62,855 bases of DNA from a bacterium UBP6_UBA1209 (GTDB taxonomy: Bacteria > UBP6 > UBA1177), in assembly GCA_002309575.1 (NCBI GenBank), contig DBXP01000012.1, forward strand, positions 1 to 62,855, in the 5' to 3' direction. Below, piece after piece: positions 52,362-62,700 of the stretch. Each line of letters opens with the position of its first letter. The stretch's first letter is position 1. Below the pieces are notes generated by a model. That model did not search any database. It was not told the DNA's origin and saw nothing but the letters and a program-made list of their open reading frames with translations. The position numbers and the translations under genes are program-made.

Positions 52362-52868
52362 ATGTCTAAAATTAAAGCTGAAATTTTCGTTTTGAAAGAT
52401 AATGGCGGCGATCTTGTCAACGATATCGACACCGACATGATTTTTCACAACAAGTATCTTTCGATCGTCGATATCAGACAGATGGGACAATATTCGCTCG
52501 ACAATCTCGAGGGCTACGAGGACTTTGCGAAACGCGCAAAACCGGGCATGGTGGTAGTTGCCGGCGAGAACTTCGGTGCAGGCAGCAGCCGTCAGCAGGC
52601 GGTCGACTGCTTCATTTCGCTCGGGCTTCAGGGTGTCGCGGCGAAGTCGTTCGGCGCGATCTATAAGCGCAACATCATCAACAGCGGCTTCCCGATGATC
52701 GAGCTTCTGGATATCGATCCAGCCTCGCTCGAGACGGGCAGAGAGCTCGTTTTCGATACCGAGACCGGAGAGATCTCCGACGGCGGCAAACCGGCCGGTC
52801 ACTTCAAGAAGTTTTCGACTGTCCAGCGCGACATCATCGAGAAAAAAGGACTTTTAAACTGTTTTTAG
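52362..52868 (+). CDS. leuD: 3-isopropylmalate dehydratase small subunit (LeuD/HacB type)
   Basis: This 168-residue swivel-domain subunit forms, with a LeuC partner, the enzyme that isomerises 2- and 3-isopropylmalate in leucine synthesis. Motifs are DIDTDMIFHNKYL, VVAGENFGAGSSRQQAV (substrate loop) and GFPMIELLDID. AGGAGG precedes ATG 52362. No leuC is in the window, and the short prokaryotic type is also used by homoaconitase-like enzymes, so the exact substrate is open. malQ follows after nine bases. Confidence 0.85.
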   Translation: MSKIKAEIFVLKDNGGDLVNDIDTDMIFHNKYLSIVDIRQMGQYSLDNLEGYEDFAKRAKPGMVVVAGENFGAGSSRQQAVDCFISLGLQGVAAKSFGAIYKRNIINSGFPMIELLDIDPASLETGRELVFDTETGEISDGGKPAGHFKKFSTVQRDIIEKKGLLNCF

Positions 52869-52877
52869 AGGTAAACA

Positions 52878-54398
52878 TTGAACAGCATCAACAAAAATCC
52901 CCGGGCAGCCGGGGTGATACTTCATCCGACATCGCTCCCGTCACGCTTCGGCGTCGGCGATATGGGCGGTGAGGCACGCCGCTTCGTCGATTTCCTGGCC
53001 GAGTCTCAGGTCACGGTCTGGCAGATCCTGCCTCTGACTCCTACAGGCGGAGACGGCTGCCCCTACAACTCATGCAGCGCCTTTGCAGGCAACGAGATCC
53101 TGATCGACCCGGTCCCTCTCATGGAGCAGGGTTTGCTCGACGAAGACCTGCAAGTACCTGAATTTAGTGATATCCGTGTCGATTACGATGCCGTTATCAA
53201 GTTCAAGTCCGATATCCTTGCGGCTGCTTCGGAGCGCTTTTTTGCCGGAGAGTACGACAAGTCTGCATTCGACGGATTTGTCGAAAAAAACAGCTGCTGG
53301 CTTGACGATTACGCCCTTTTTATGGCTATCCGCGCCGAAAACGGCGGCGAATCGTGGGTAAACTGGCCGGAGAGGCTCAAAAGGCATGACGGACGGGTCC
53401 TCTCGAGCTACGAAAAGAGCCATTCAGGCGAGATCCGCCGCTACAAGTTCGCACAGTGGATCTTCTCCTGCCAGTGGAGCGGGCTGAAGGAGTACGCAAA
53501 CAGCCGTCACATCGACATCATGGGCGATATCCCGATCTTCCTCTCGCTCGACAGCGCCGATGTCTGGGCAAACCAGGAGCTTTTCCTGATGGAGGACGGC
53601 AGGCTTTCAGATGTAGCCGGAGTTCCGCCGGATTATTTCAGCGCGGACGGTCAGCTCTGGGGCAACCCGCTCTACAACTGGCGTCATCTCAAAAAGAGCG
53701 GTTTCGGCTGGTGGATCGACAGGTTCCGCAGAAATTCGGAGCTCTACGACATCATCCGTCTCGACCATTTCAGAGGTTTCAGCGCCTTCTGGGCTGTCCC
53801 TGCCGGCGAGACGACCGCTAAAAACGGCGTCTGGAAAAAGTGTCCGGGAGACGAGCTCTTCCTGAAGCTCAAGGCAAAGCTCGGCAAGCTCCGTATAGTG
53901 GCTGAAGATCTCGGGAATATCGATGAAAGTGTCATCGAACTGAGGGAAAGACACGGCTTCCCGGGTATGAAGATCCTCCAGTTCGCCTTTGCCGAAGGTA
54001 CCGATCACCCATTCCTGCCGCACAACTTCACCGACACGAACTGCGTGATCTACACAGGGACCCACGACAACGACACGACGGTAGGCTGGTACTGGTCGTC
54101 GGATCCAAATACGAAGGCGTTTGTCAACAACTACCTCGACACCGACGGTCAGAATATCCACAAAGCCTTTATCCGCCTTGCCCTGAGCTCGATCGCGAAA
54201 CTGGCGGTCTTCCCGCTTCAGGATGTCCTGGGCTGGGGAAGCGACTGCCGCCTCAACACTCCCGGAACGACCGGGAACTCTAACTGGACATGGCGTTTCA
54301 GGGCCGGCGACATCAGAAAGGAGCACTCCGACTGGCTTCGCGGCGAGATAGTCGCTTTCAACCGTATGCCGCTTGCCGATACCGGTGACAATGAATAA
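52878..54398 (+). CDS. malQ: 4-alpha-glucanotransferase (amylomaltase, GH77)
   Basis: This 506-residue enzyme moves glucan chains between maltodextrins, in glycogen or starch use. Motifs are GVILHPTSLPSRFGVGDMGG, DIMGDIPIFLSLDSADVWAN, IIRLDHFRGFSAFWAVPAG with the nucleophile Asp, RIVAEDLGNIDESV with the acid/base Glu, and YTGTHDNDTTVGWYWS. The start is TTG 52878, as GAGG is six bases upstream and no ATG or GTG fits. The gene overlaps the following FMN/Fe-S protein gene by eight bases. Confidence 0.95.
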   Translation: MNSINKNPRAAGVILHPTSLPSRFGVGDMGGEARRFVDFLAESQVTVWQILPLTPTGGDGCPYNSCSAFAGNEILIDPVPLMEQGLLDEDLQVPEFSDIRVDYDAVIKFKSDILAAASERFFAGEYDKSAFDGFVEKNSCWLDDYALFMAIRAENGGESWVNWPERLKRHDGRVLSSYEKSHSGEIRRYKFAQWIFSCQWSGLKEYANSRHIDIMGDIPIFLSLDSADVWANQELFLMEDGRLSDVAGVPPDYFSADGQLWGNPLYNWRHLKKSGFGWWIDRFRRNSELYDIIRLDHFRGFSAFWAVPAGETTAKNGVWKKCPGDELFLKLKAKLGKLRIVAEDLGNIDESVIELRERHGFPGMKILQFAFAEGTDHPFLPHNFTDTNCVIYTGTHDNDTTVGWYWSSDPNTKAFVNNYLDTDGQNIHKAFIRLALSSIAKLAVFPLQDVLGWGSDCRLNTPGTTGNSNWTWRFRAGDIRKEHSDWLRGEIVAFNRMPLADTGDNE

Positions 54399-55536
54399 AA
54401 TAGTCTCTATCGTCAGCATCCTGACAGTTTTTGCCTTTGCCTTCGCGCTTCACTTTTTTTTGAAGCCGGCTCCTCCAGAGGGTTGTAAAATCGCCCAGGA
54501 ATATGTCGGGCAGTTCTTTGCCGGTTTTGAAAAATTAGAGCAGACCGATGGCGAGAGCTGTTTTTTTGAGGTCATCGGCAAAAACGGTGAAAAGGTCGGG
54601 CGTATCCTCTACAAAAAGCCTGACGAGGAGAGCCTTATGGGCTACGGAGGCCTTGTCAGGGTCGTCGTTGCTCTGACTTTAGACAACAAGATCATCGGCA
54701 CCGAGCTTGCCGAAAACAGCGAAAGCAGAGGCTACATCGCACGAGTCCGGGATTCCGGCTTTTTCAGGAGATGGAACGGGATGAGTGCCGAAAAGGCGCT
54801 TGCAGCCGGGGTCGACGCTGTCGGCGGAGCAACGATGTCAAGCACGGCTTACCGCGAAATGGTGAAGCAGAACCTTTCAGAATATCTTTCTGCCGCACCT
54901 GTCGAAAGGTCTGCAAAGATCGACCTTTTTCTATTGATCCCGGCGATCGTTCTTCTGGGCTATGCGCTCTTTTCGTCGTTTTTCCCGAAGAAAACGGCAA
55001 AATTCCGCGTTTTTCAGCTTGCGGCTCTTGTCGCGTTTTTCGGCTTTGCCGGCGGACTTGCCTTTTCGCTCGAATCCTTCAAGAACTGGCTTGCCAGCGG
55101 CGAGGTCCCGCTGATATCGATGATCCTGCTTGCCTCAGCGGTTTTAGTTCCGGTCCTCTCCGGCAGAAATATCTACTGCCAGCAGCTCTGCCCCTTCGGC
55201 GCGGCTCAGGAACTTATGGGGAAGATCCCTCTTCCGAAGGTCACGCTGCCGTCGCTTCTGCTGCGGATAATGAATGTCGTCAGGATCTTTGCTGCAGCCG
55301 CTTTGATTATCCTCGTGATCCTCAAGATAGTCGAGGATCTGACCCCCTTCGAGCCCTTCACCGTTTTCCAGTTCCAGACAGCCGGAGCGGCGGCGTTTGT
55401 TCTCGGCGGCGTCATCCTGGCGGCTTCTGCTGTGATCGCCAGACCGTGGTGCAGGCTTGTCTGCCCGACAGGGACGGTTTTCAATCTGCTCAGATTTAAA
55501 AGAGGCCGGAGATCTTCCGGCAAGGAGGAAAGGTGA
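54391..55536 (+). CDS. Membrane redox protein with FMN-binding and NapH/NosR-like Fe-S domains
   Basis: This 381-residue protein has an N-terminal membrane segment and a periplasmic FMN-binding domain (about residues 70-165) of the RnfG/NqrC/NosR type; DAVGGATMSSTAYREM is the site for covalent FMN. About five more membrane segments follow, with two cluster half-motifs, YCQQLCPFGAAQELMG and WCRLVCPTGTVFN (each C-x3-C-P). This is the NosR-like polyferredoxin layout without the full cytoplasmic ferredoxin pair. It would pass electrons across the membrane to an unknown acceptor. ATG 54391 lies inside the end of malQ. Confidence 0.75.
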   Translation: MNKIVSIVSILTVFAFAFALHFFLKPAPPEGCKIAQEYVGQFFAGFEKLEQTDGESCFFEVIGKNGEKVGRILYKKPDEESLMGYGGLVRVVVALTLDNKIIGTELAENSESRGYIARVRDSGFFRRWNGMSAEKALAAGVDAVGGATMSSTAYREMVKQNLSEYLSAAPVERSAKIDLFLLIPAIVLLGYALFSSFFPKKTAKFRVFQLAALVAFFGFAGGLAFSLESFKNWLASGEVPLISMILLASAVLVPVLSGRNIYCQQLCPFGAAQELMGKIPLPKVTLPSLLLRIMNVVRIFAAAALIILVILKIVEDLTPFEPFTVFQFQTAGAAAFVLGGVILAASAVIARPWCRLVCPTGTVFNLLRFKRGRRSSGKEER

Positions 55537-56084
55537 GCAATCTTTCGGAGCCTTTGAAGGTAAATCTTACGATCGCTGTGATGTACAGGGATCCGCGCCT
55601 GCTTGAAGAGGTCAGGAGCCTCCTTGAAGAGAGGTACGGAAAGATCGACACGGTCTCGGAGGCCTACAGCTTCTCGTCGATCTCGGAATATTACGATCCC
55701 GAGATGGGAAGCGGCATCCAGAAGGTGATATTCAGCTTTGAAAACTGCATCGGACGTGACGAACTTGCAGATGTGAAGCTCTTCTGCGCGGAGCTCGAGG
55801 GGCGTTATGCCGAATCCGGAAGCCGTTCAGTAAACCTTGATCCGGGGCTTCTGAGTCTGGAAAATTTTATCCTTGCGACAGGCAAGAACTACAGCCACAG
55901 GATCTACCTGCGTGACGGTGTCTTTGCCGAGGTGACGCTGATCTTCGGCAAAAAGGGGGTGATCCGCGAGCTTCCGTGGAGCTACCGCGACTACCTTCTG
56001 GAGCCTGCAAGATCTTTTCTGCTCACGGTCCGCGAGCTTTACCGCGAAAAACGCGAAAGGCTTCTCGGAAAGGGGGCGCTTTGA
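55533..56084 (+). CDS. DUF4416-family protein
   Basis: This 183-residue cytoplasmic protein belongs to the DUF4416 family, common in Deltaproteobacteria-like and other anaerobic lineages, of unknown role. Family features are VAVMYRDPRLLEE-like start (here NLTIAVMYRDPRLLEEV), VNLDPGLLSLENFILATGKN, YSHRIYLRDGVFAEVTLIFG and LPWSYRDYLLEPARSF. It begins at GTG 55533, overlapping the upstream redox gene by four bases, and its stop overlaps the next gene, so three genes are tightly linked. Confidence 0.85.
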   Translation: MSNLSEPLKVNLTIAVMYRDPRLLEEVRSLLEERYGKIDTVSEAYSFSSISEYYDPEMGSGIQKVIFSFENCIGRDELADVKLFCAELEGRYAESGSRSVNLDPGLLSLENFILATGKNYSHRIYLRDGVFAEVTLIFGKKGVIRELPWSYRDYLLEPARSFLLTVRELYREKRERLLGKGAL

Positions 56085-56629
56085 GAGTCATCTTTTTTGC
56101 GATGAAAGCGGAGAACCCTTTCCCGGTCAAGGTCTCAACGGGTGAATCGGTCAGGATATCCGAAAATCTCACCATCTGCTGCACAGGCATGGGAAGTGCC
56201 GGTGCCGTGGTCTTCAGGAGGCTCCTCGAGGAGAACCCCGACTTCACGGAGCTTTATGAATTCGGCTCAGCGGCGGCTGTAGAGAACGCGGAAACCGGCG
56301 AGATCTACGAGTGCTGCTCATTTTTTGACGGCGACGGAAGATTGACGGCGGAATCTCCGAAAAAGACGCGCTTCAAAACGGCCTCGGTGACGGGCAACGA
56401 TGATCTGTTCCTTGGCGTGAAACCTCCATGGACACTAGGTTTCAAGGCGCCTCTGCTCTACACGATGGAGAGCCTGCGCTTTAAAAAAGCTGCCGGTGAG
56501 CTTGGCCGGGAGTTTACCTCCGTACGTCTTGTTACGGACAGCGGCGAGGGCGATATCCGGGCGGCTGTCAGACGGAGCCTTGAGCTGAACAGGGCCCGGG
56601 TCCTGACTTTTTTTAACTCCCTGAAGTAG
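56081..56629 (+). CDS. Nucleoside-phosphorylase-superfamily-like protein
   Basis: This 182-residue protein begins at TTG 56081, overlapping the DUF4416 stop (TTGA). An ATG at 56102 is the alternative. ENLTICCTGMGSAGAVVFRR and YEFGSAAAVENAETGEIYEC resemble the V-x-x-T-G-M-G and F-G-S-A-G-A motifs of the MTA/SAH nucleosidase and futalosine hydrolase group. YTMESLRFKKAAGELGREFT then FTSVRLVTDSGEGD matches the end of that fold. It is shorter than typical members (about 230). A purine or futalosine-type nucleosidase role is inferred; the usual catalytic Asp lies in VTDSGEGD. Confidence 0.55.
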   Translation: MRVIFFAMKAENPFPVKVSTGESVRISENLTICCTGMGSAGAVVFRRLLEENPDFTELYEFGSAAAVENAETGEIYECCSFFDGDGRLTAESPKKTRFKTASVTGNDDLFLGVKPPWTLGFKAPLLYTMESLRFKKAAGELGREFTSVRLVTDSGEGDIRAAVRRSLELNRARVLTFFNSLK

Positions 56630-56636
56630 GTGCAGC

Positions 56637-59600
56637 ATGGCTTTGTTTGTTCATTACGGACTTCGTGCGGATTCGTTTGTAGATCCGGTGATCAGGATTT
56701 TTGAGAAGATCGAGAGGGATAACCCGCTTGCAAAAAAGGTCGTCATCTCGCAGAACCAGAGCATCGCGAAGTGGATCTCGCTCGCGGTCGCCGAAAAAAA
56801 GGGTGTATGTGCCTCGGTTCAGCACTTTCTGCCGGAGGTCTACCTCAAAAAGTTTGCCGCAGAGCGCCTCGGGATCGATACGGAGGGCTCCGTTTTTGAA
56901 AAGAGAAGACTCGTCTGGGCCGTTTACGGTGTTTTGGATGCGATCAGCAGCGGGAGCGACCCCGATCTTGCATCTATCCGCGGATATATGGCCGACAGCG
57001 CTCTCAAACCCTTCCAGCTCGCAGGGAAGGTCGCCTACCTTTTTGACCAGTACTGTGCCTACAGGCCCGATCTGATCGAAAGCTGGAAGCGCGGAGTGCC
57101 CTTTGACCCCTCGGACAGGGACGAGATCTGGCAGTTCAAGCTTTTCCGTATGCTCCTGGAGAGGTATCCTGACTCGCTGACAAAGTACGACTTCTACAAA
57201 CTTTTTGCGCTCAGATGCCAGGAAAAGAGGGGAAAATTCAACTCCGGTGAACGCGTGATCCTGCTCGATGTCTCGCTCGACGAGTATCTTTTCCCGCTTT
57301 ATCAGAGTCTCTCAGGGCTTGTCGATGTCTATATTTTCTCTTTCTATCCGAGCTCCGAGATGCTTGACCGCGACAGCCTGAATCCTGTTTTGAACCGTTT
57401 CTGCAGGGGGGAGCGCTACTTTTTCGAGCAGACCTGCGGGCTCTTCGGAAACGATCTTGACGCTGTTCCGGAGGGTGAGACCCGGCTTTCGCTGCTTCAG
57501 CAGTCTGTTTTTCACGATGAGGTGAGTTTTCCGGAGTGCAAGGCGGACGGATCTTTCAAAATCAAAGCCTGCTGGAGCAAAATGCGGGAGGTGGAGGAGC
57601 TGAAATCGGAGCTTGTCAGGCTCTTCAGATCGGATCCTGCGCTTTCGCCGGAGGATGTGGCAGTCGCTGCGCCGGATATCTCCGAATATGCGGCCGAGCT
57701 TGAGGCTCAGTTTGCCGGTTTCGACGAGATCCCTCTTTCGCTGCCGCTTCTGAGAGGCTCCGGAGTGTGCGAGACCTTCACTCGTCTGCTTGATATCTGC
57801 GGATCGAACTTTGAAAGGACGCGTGTCCTGGAGATCTTCGGGAATCCTTCGGTCCTGCAGCGTTTCGGCGTGAAGCCGGAATCCTGCCGCGATCTCTTCG
57901 AGCTGATCGGCTCGAGCGGCGTAAAGTGGGGGATCGACGAGGCTCACCGTGAAAGAACCGGCTGCGCCGAGGTCTTTCAGAACACCTGGAAAATGGGGAT
58001 GAACCGCCTCTTTGCAAGCTGCGTCATGCCGCTGACGGATAACCTGGACGACTTTGACGGCGCGATCCCTGTCGGGGATCTGACCGGCGAAAAGGCCGAG
58101 GATTTCGCAAAGTTTTCGCTCTTTTTCAAAGCCCTTGCCGAGCTTGACGCACTCTGCTCCAGGCCCCGCCCGATATCCGACTGGCAGAAGATATTGCAGC
58201 AGTCTGTAGTCGACACCTTTTTCGGCGAGGACGACACTTCGTCCCGTGAGCTCAAGCTTGTGAGGGAGTCTGTTGCCGGTCTTGCCTCCGGTGAAGGTAT
58301 TGCGCCGGAGAGGATCCCTTTCGAGGCGGTCCGCGACTGTCTGAAGCGCGGGCTCAAGAGGGCACAGGCATATTCCCCAGCTGTTACGGGGCGTGTCACC
58401 TTCTGTTCGATCCGTTCGCTTTCGATGATCCCGTTCAAGACGATCTTTTTGATAGGCATGAGCGCCGAAGCCTTTCCCAGAGAGGACCGCAGGCTTGCGT
58501 TCGACCTTACGCGAAAGGGAAAACAGTCGTTGAGGTCTCTCAGGAACGACGACCTTTTCATGTTCCTCAAGGCGCTGATGACGGCGCGGGAGTCGCTTGT
58601 GATAAGCTATGTCGGCAAGAGCCAGAACAACTTCTCGGGAGGCGGTTCGTTCCTTCCTGTCTCGAGCGCGGTTTCAGAGCTCTGCGAATATATGACGGGC
58701 AGGCCGTCGAGCCTTTCTGAACTCGCTTCGGTGATGCCGATGAACTCCTGGTCGTTCCTTCCGCAGGGTGCGGGCGATCATATCGAGGCGCATTTTGAGG
58801 AGAAAAGATACGAATCGGAAACGGCCGAGGTCTCTCTTGACGATCTGGCTTCATTTTTCAAGGACCCTGCGAAGTGGTACCTGACGAAGCGTGCCGGGAT
58901 CGTTCTCCCGAAATTTGACGAGCCTGAGGATGACGACGAAATGTTTGATTTTGATCACCTTGCCAAGTGGAAGTTCACCGACGATTACCTGCACGAGCTC
59001 AGCGAAGAAGAGATCCTGCGGCGAGCAAGGCTGACAGGGAAGATCCCCTTCGGAGAATACGGCTCCGGGCAGATCCGCGGCGAGCTCGTCGGGCTTACGG
59101 GTCTTCTTGAAGCGGCGGAAGCCGTCCGCAGCTGGGGCGCGTCGGAGCCTCTCTATTTCGACAGGACTTTTGATGTCGGAGGGAGGAAACTCAGGCTCTA
59201 CGGCAGGATCGATTCGATCTACGAAAACGGTCTGCTCTATATCACCGCTTCGAAGTGCAAGAGTCTGAAACACAAATTCAAGCCGCTGATTTACGCCTAT
59301 GCTCTCGGATACGAAAAGGGTGACTGGAGGCTGGCAGTCGTCTCTCCCGATGCCAGTACGGACGGTGTGCCGGGTGTGGTTCTTGAGAGTTCGGATTGCC
59401 CGGATTACAAAAGCCATCTTAGGGCAATGCTTGAAATTTACTGCGACGCGCTGGACGAGCTGCCCTTTTTCTCTCCGAAGACTGTCGAGATGGCCGGCAA
59501 CAAAAATATCAATATCGATGACGACAAGCTCGAGAGGGCGGTCTACGAGTATGTTTCCGCGGGGTCGGACGGCGGACAATTTGACTTTTCGTCCGAATAC

Positions 59601-59744
59601 TCGCAATTTATCTCCGACCACTGGAGTTTCTTTGCGCCGGTCTTTGATGAGGCTAGGCTGATAAAGACCTGCGGCTACTCAAAGAAACTGGCTGAAATTG
59701 TTAAAGTCTTGGTTGTTGGTAAGAAAACGAAAAAGAAAAAATGA
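56637..59744 (+). CDS. recC: RecC-like exodeoxyribonuclease V subunit gamma
   Basis: This 1035-residue protein resembles RecC, the Chi-recognising subunit of RecBCD. The start MALFVHYGLRADSFVDPVIRIFEKI, together with KKVVISQNQSIAKWISLAVAEKKGVCASV, is the family's N-terminal signature. YLFDQYCAYRPDLIESW and the later FLIGMSAEAFPREDRRLAFDLTRKGKQSL fit helicase-like domains. The C-terminal nuclease-like part holds no clear catalytic set, as expected. RecC has to work with RecB and RecD, which are not in the window. The last four bases overlap the kinase gene. Confidence 0.85.
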   Translation: MALFVHYGLRADSFVDPVIRIFEKIERDNPLAKKVVISQNQSIAKWISLAVAEKKGVCASVQHFLPEVYLKKFAAERLGIDTEGSVFEKRRLVWAVYGVLDAISSGSDPDLASIRGYMADSALKPFQLAGKVAYLFDQYCAYRPDLIESWKRGVPFDPSDRDEIWQFKLFRMLLERYPDSLTKYDFYKLFALRCQEKRGKFNSGERVILLDVSLDEYLFPLYQSLSGLVDVYIFSFYPSSEMLDRDSLNPVLNRFCRGERYFFEQTCGLFGNDLDAVPEGETRLSLLQQSVFHDEVSFPECKADGSFKIKACWSKMREVEELKSELVRLFRSDPALSPEDVAVAAPDISEYAAELEAQFAGFDEIPLSLPLLRGSGVCETFTRLLDICGSNFERTRVLEIFGNPSVLQRFGVKPESCRDLFELIGSSGVKWGIDEAHRERTGCAEVFQNTWKMGMNRLFASCVMPLTDNLDDFDGAIPVGDLTGEKAEDFAKFSLFFKALAELDALCSRPRPISDWQKILQQSVVDTFFGEDDTSSRELKLVRESVAGLASGEGIAPERIPFEAVRDCLKRGLKRAQAYSPAVTGRVTFCSIRSLSMIPFKTIFLIGMSAEAFPREDRRLAFDLTRKGKQSLRSLRNDDLFMFLKALMTARESLVISYVGKSQNNFSGGGSFLPVSSAVSELCEYMTGRPSSLSELASVMPMNSWSFLPQGAGDHIEAHFEEKRYESETAEVSLDDLASFFKDPAKWYLTKRAGIVLPKFDEPEDDDEMFDFDHLAKWKFTDDYLHELSEEEILRRARLTGKIPFGEYGSGQIRGELVGLTGLLEAAEAVRSWGASEPLYFDRTFDVGGRKLRLYGRIDSIYENGLLYITASKCKSLKHKFKPLIYAYALGYEKGDWRLAVVSPDASTDGVPGVVLESSDCPDYKSHLRAMLEIYCDALDELPFFSPKTVEMAGNKNINIDDDKLERAVYEYVSAGSDGGQFDFSSEYSQFISDHWSFFAPVFDEARLIKTCGYSKKLAEIVKVLVVGKKTKKKK

Positions 59745-62700
59745 GCGATATAAAAAGCAATAGCGGAAATTTCCGGCCGGCGCTCGATACGGGGTCGGTC
59801 ATTGTTCCGGCTTCTTCCGAGCCCACCGAGGGCGTCGAACGGTCGAAAAGCCGTGTGACTCCCGAGACTCCCGGGCGCTACACGCCGAAGGTGGAGTGGG
59901 GAAGAGGCGGCGCAGGCAGAGTCATGATCGTCGCCGACAAGCACACGGGGCGCGAGATCGCGATGAAGGAGCTGCTTGTCGATCTGCAGAAAAAGCCGCA
60001 CGGAGACGTGCTCTCAGATGTTATCCGGAACCGGTTCCTGCGCGAAGCCAGAATCACGGCCCAGCTGGAGCACCCCTCGATCGTTCCGGTCTACGAGATT
60101 GGCTGCCACGAAGACGGCGCCTTTTACTACACGATGCGGTTCGTGAAGGGCAAAACGATGTCCAAGGCTCTCAAAGGCTGCGCCACGCTTGAGCAGAGGC
60201 TCGAGCTGATGCCGCACTTCATCGACGTCTGCAACGCCGTGGCTTACGCTCACAGCAAGGGGGTGATCAACCGTGACCTGAAGCCGTCTAACGTCATGCT
60301 CGGAGAGTTCGGAGAGACGGTCGTCCTTGACTGGGGACTTGCCAAGCTCAAGAGCGAAAACGAGATGATCGTTTCGCGCAGCGGCGACGGCGATGTCGGA
60401 CACACGGTCGTCGGTCACGCGATCGGGACACCCGCCTACATGTCGCCGGAACAGGCTCAGGGTAAGATCGGTGATATCGACGAGGCTTCGGATGTCTATT
60501 CGCTGGGCGCGATGCTCTATCAGATCCTGACGGGAGCTACGCCCTTCAACGGCCGGTCGGCGGAGGATATCATCCAGCAGGTGCTTTTTGTCGTCCCGCA
60601 GAATCCCTGCGAGATCGATCCCCAGATCCCGCCTGAGCTTGCGGCTGTCGCCATGAAGGCGCTTTCAAAATCGAAGGATGACCGCTACCGTTCGGCGACA
60701 GAGTTCCGCGAGGATCTCAAGACATACCTGACCGGCGGCAAGGTCAGCGCCTACCGCTATTCGACATTCGAGGATCTGAGACGTTTCGCGTCGGCCCACA
60801 AGACGATCGTTTTTTCGTCGATAGTCTCGCTTTTGGTTGTCCTTGTCGCTGCGGTCGCGATCGCAGTTGCCTTCCGCCAGGAGGTCAAGGCGCTCGAGGA
60901 GGCGCAGGACGCACGCTATTCCGCGCAGTACCGAATGGCGCAGGCCTACAACGAAAAGGCGAACAAACTTGATGCCGAAAAGAGCTACATCACTTCGCGG
61001 GTCTACGCTGCGGCTTCGATGTACTACAACCCGGCAAACCCGAACAGCCCCGAATACGACGAGGATTTCCGCTTTCAGAACCCGGCAGCCGATACGATGC
61101 TTTCGGATGCGATCTCAAAGTTCTTCGTCATGAATTTTCACCGCGGAGCCGTCATCAAAAGCGGCAAGAGGTTCAACTGCCGTATCGTCCGCGCCGCCTT
61201 TTCCGCTGATGAATCGATGTTGGCGCTCGGCTGCGAAAATGGAGAGCTCATATTTGTCAACTACCGCAATCTTCAGGAGATCTCGCGCTTCAAGATGGAG
61301 AGCCAGGTCTCGGATATCCGCATAGACGATTCAAAGCAGCTCTGCTACGTTATGGATACCGCTAACCGCAGCTGCGTTATCAATTACGAAAAGAATATGA
61401 TCGAATCCTGCGGAAACTTCAGTCTCGACGAGCAGAACAGCGAAGTCGACCTCAAAAACAGCCTCAACTACAAAACTGAAAACGAAATCGTCGAGATCGC
61501 CGGCCCGCCTGACGGTTCGATCATCCTTGCCGGGACGAAAAACGGCGAGATCCTGGTCTTTTCCGGCAAAAGCAGGGAGGTCTTGCGGACGCTGGCGTTC
61601 CAGAACAGCCGGATAACATCGATCGATTTTTCGACGGACGGGACGCTCTTCGCCGCTTCGGAGCAGGCGGGGCGCACGGTCGTCTGGGACACGAAGCTTA
61701 TGGAGCCGCTTTTTGCGCTGGAGGGGCACGAGGACGAGGTCACAAGCGTATTTTTCGCGAGCGGCGACCACGATATCGTCACCACCGGACGTGACGGCCT
61801 GCTCCGCGTCTGGACAAGAAAGGCGAAACCCAGCTTTGAACGCTACACCTTCGGTCAGCAGGCGCTGAAAAGGATCTCTGTCGCGGAGAACCGTTCGGTC
61901 GCCGGACTTTCGGCAGACAACTCGGTGGTTGTCCTGAATGCCGCGAAAAAGGAGATCTTCCGTATCCAGCCGCAGGTCCCGGTGCTCGATATCAGGCTCT
62001 CGCGGAACGGCGAGACGCTTGCTGCGCTGGAGTCCGGGGCATCTGTCAGGATCTTTGATGTCAAAACTGGAAACCAGAAGAACCTCTTTGCTTCTGACAA
62101 GGAGTCGATCCTCTCTTTTGACGTCGCCAGAAACGGGCAGGTCGCAGTCTTTTCCGAAAATGACGGCAGCGTAAAGCTTGTTTCTGATACGAATCCGGTC
62201 GGCGCGACCTATCTCTGCCAGTCCGAGTCGGCCGGGAAGGTAGCATTTGCGCCGGACGGCAAATCCGTGGTCGCGGTCTGCGACAAAAGGCAGATCGTCC
62301 ACCTCTCGATCCCGGAGCTCTCGCTGCTCAGCAGCAGGGATTTTGAAAACAGGACGATCGAAACCTTCGCCTTCTCACACGATTCGAAAGGGGTATTTGC
62401 CGGCTTTGCCGACGGAACGCTTTCCTACATCAGCCTCAGCGACTTTTCGGAAACCGTCGTCAAGGGACAGTTCGATGCAGCCGGCGAGTTCAGTGTCTCC
62501 TACGACAGCAGATTTGTCGCTTCGACGACCGGAAAGGACACCATAAAGATCTGGAACGTCGACCTCCGCAAGCTCTTTTATTCGGTATCTGTCGGAACGG
62601 AGGCCCCCTGCCTCTCCTTCATGCCTGACGGAAATTTTGTCGGCATCTGTTCGGGAGCGGCTCTGACCCTCTATCCGCTGGATACTTCAAATTTCAACTT

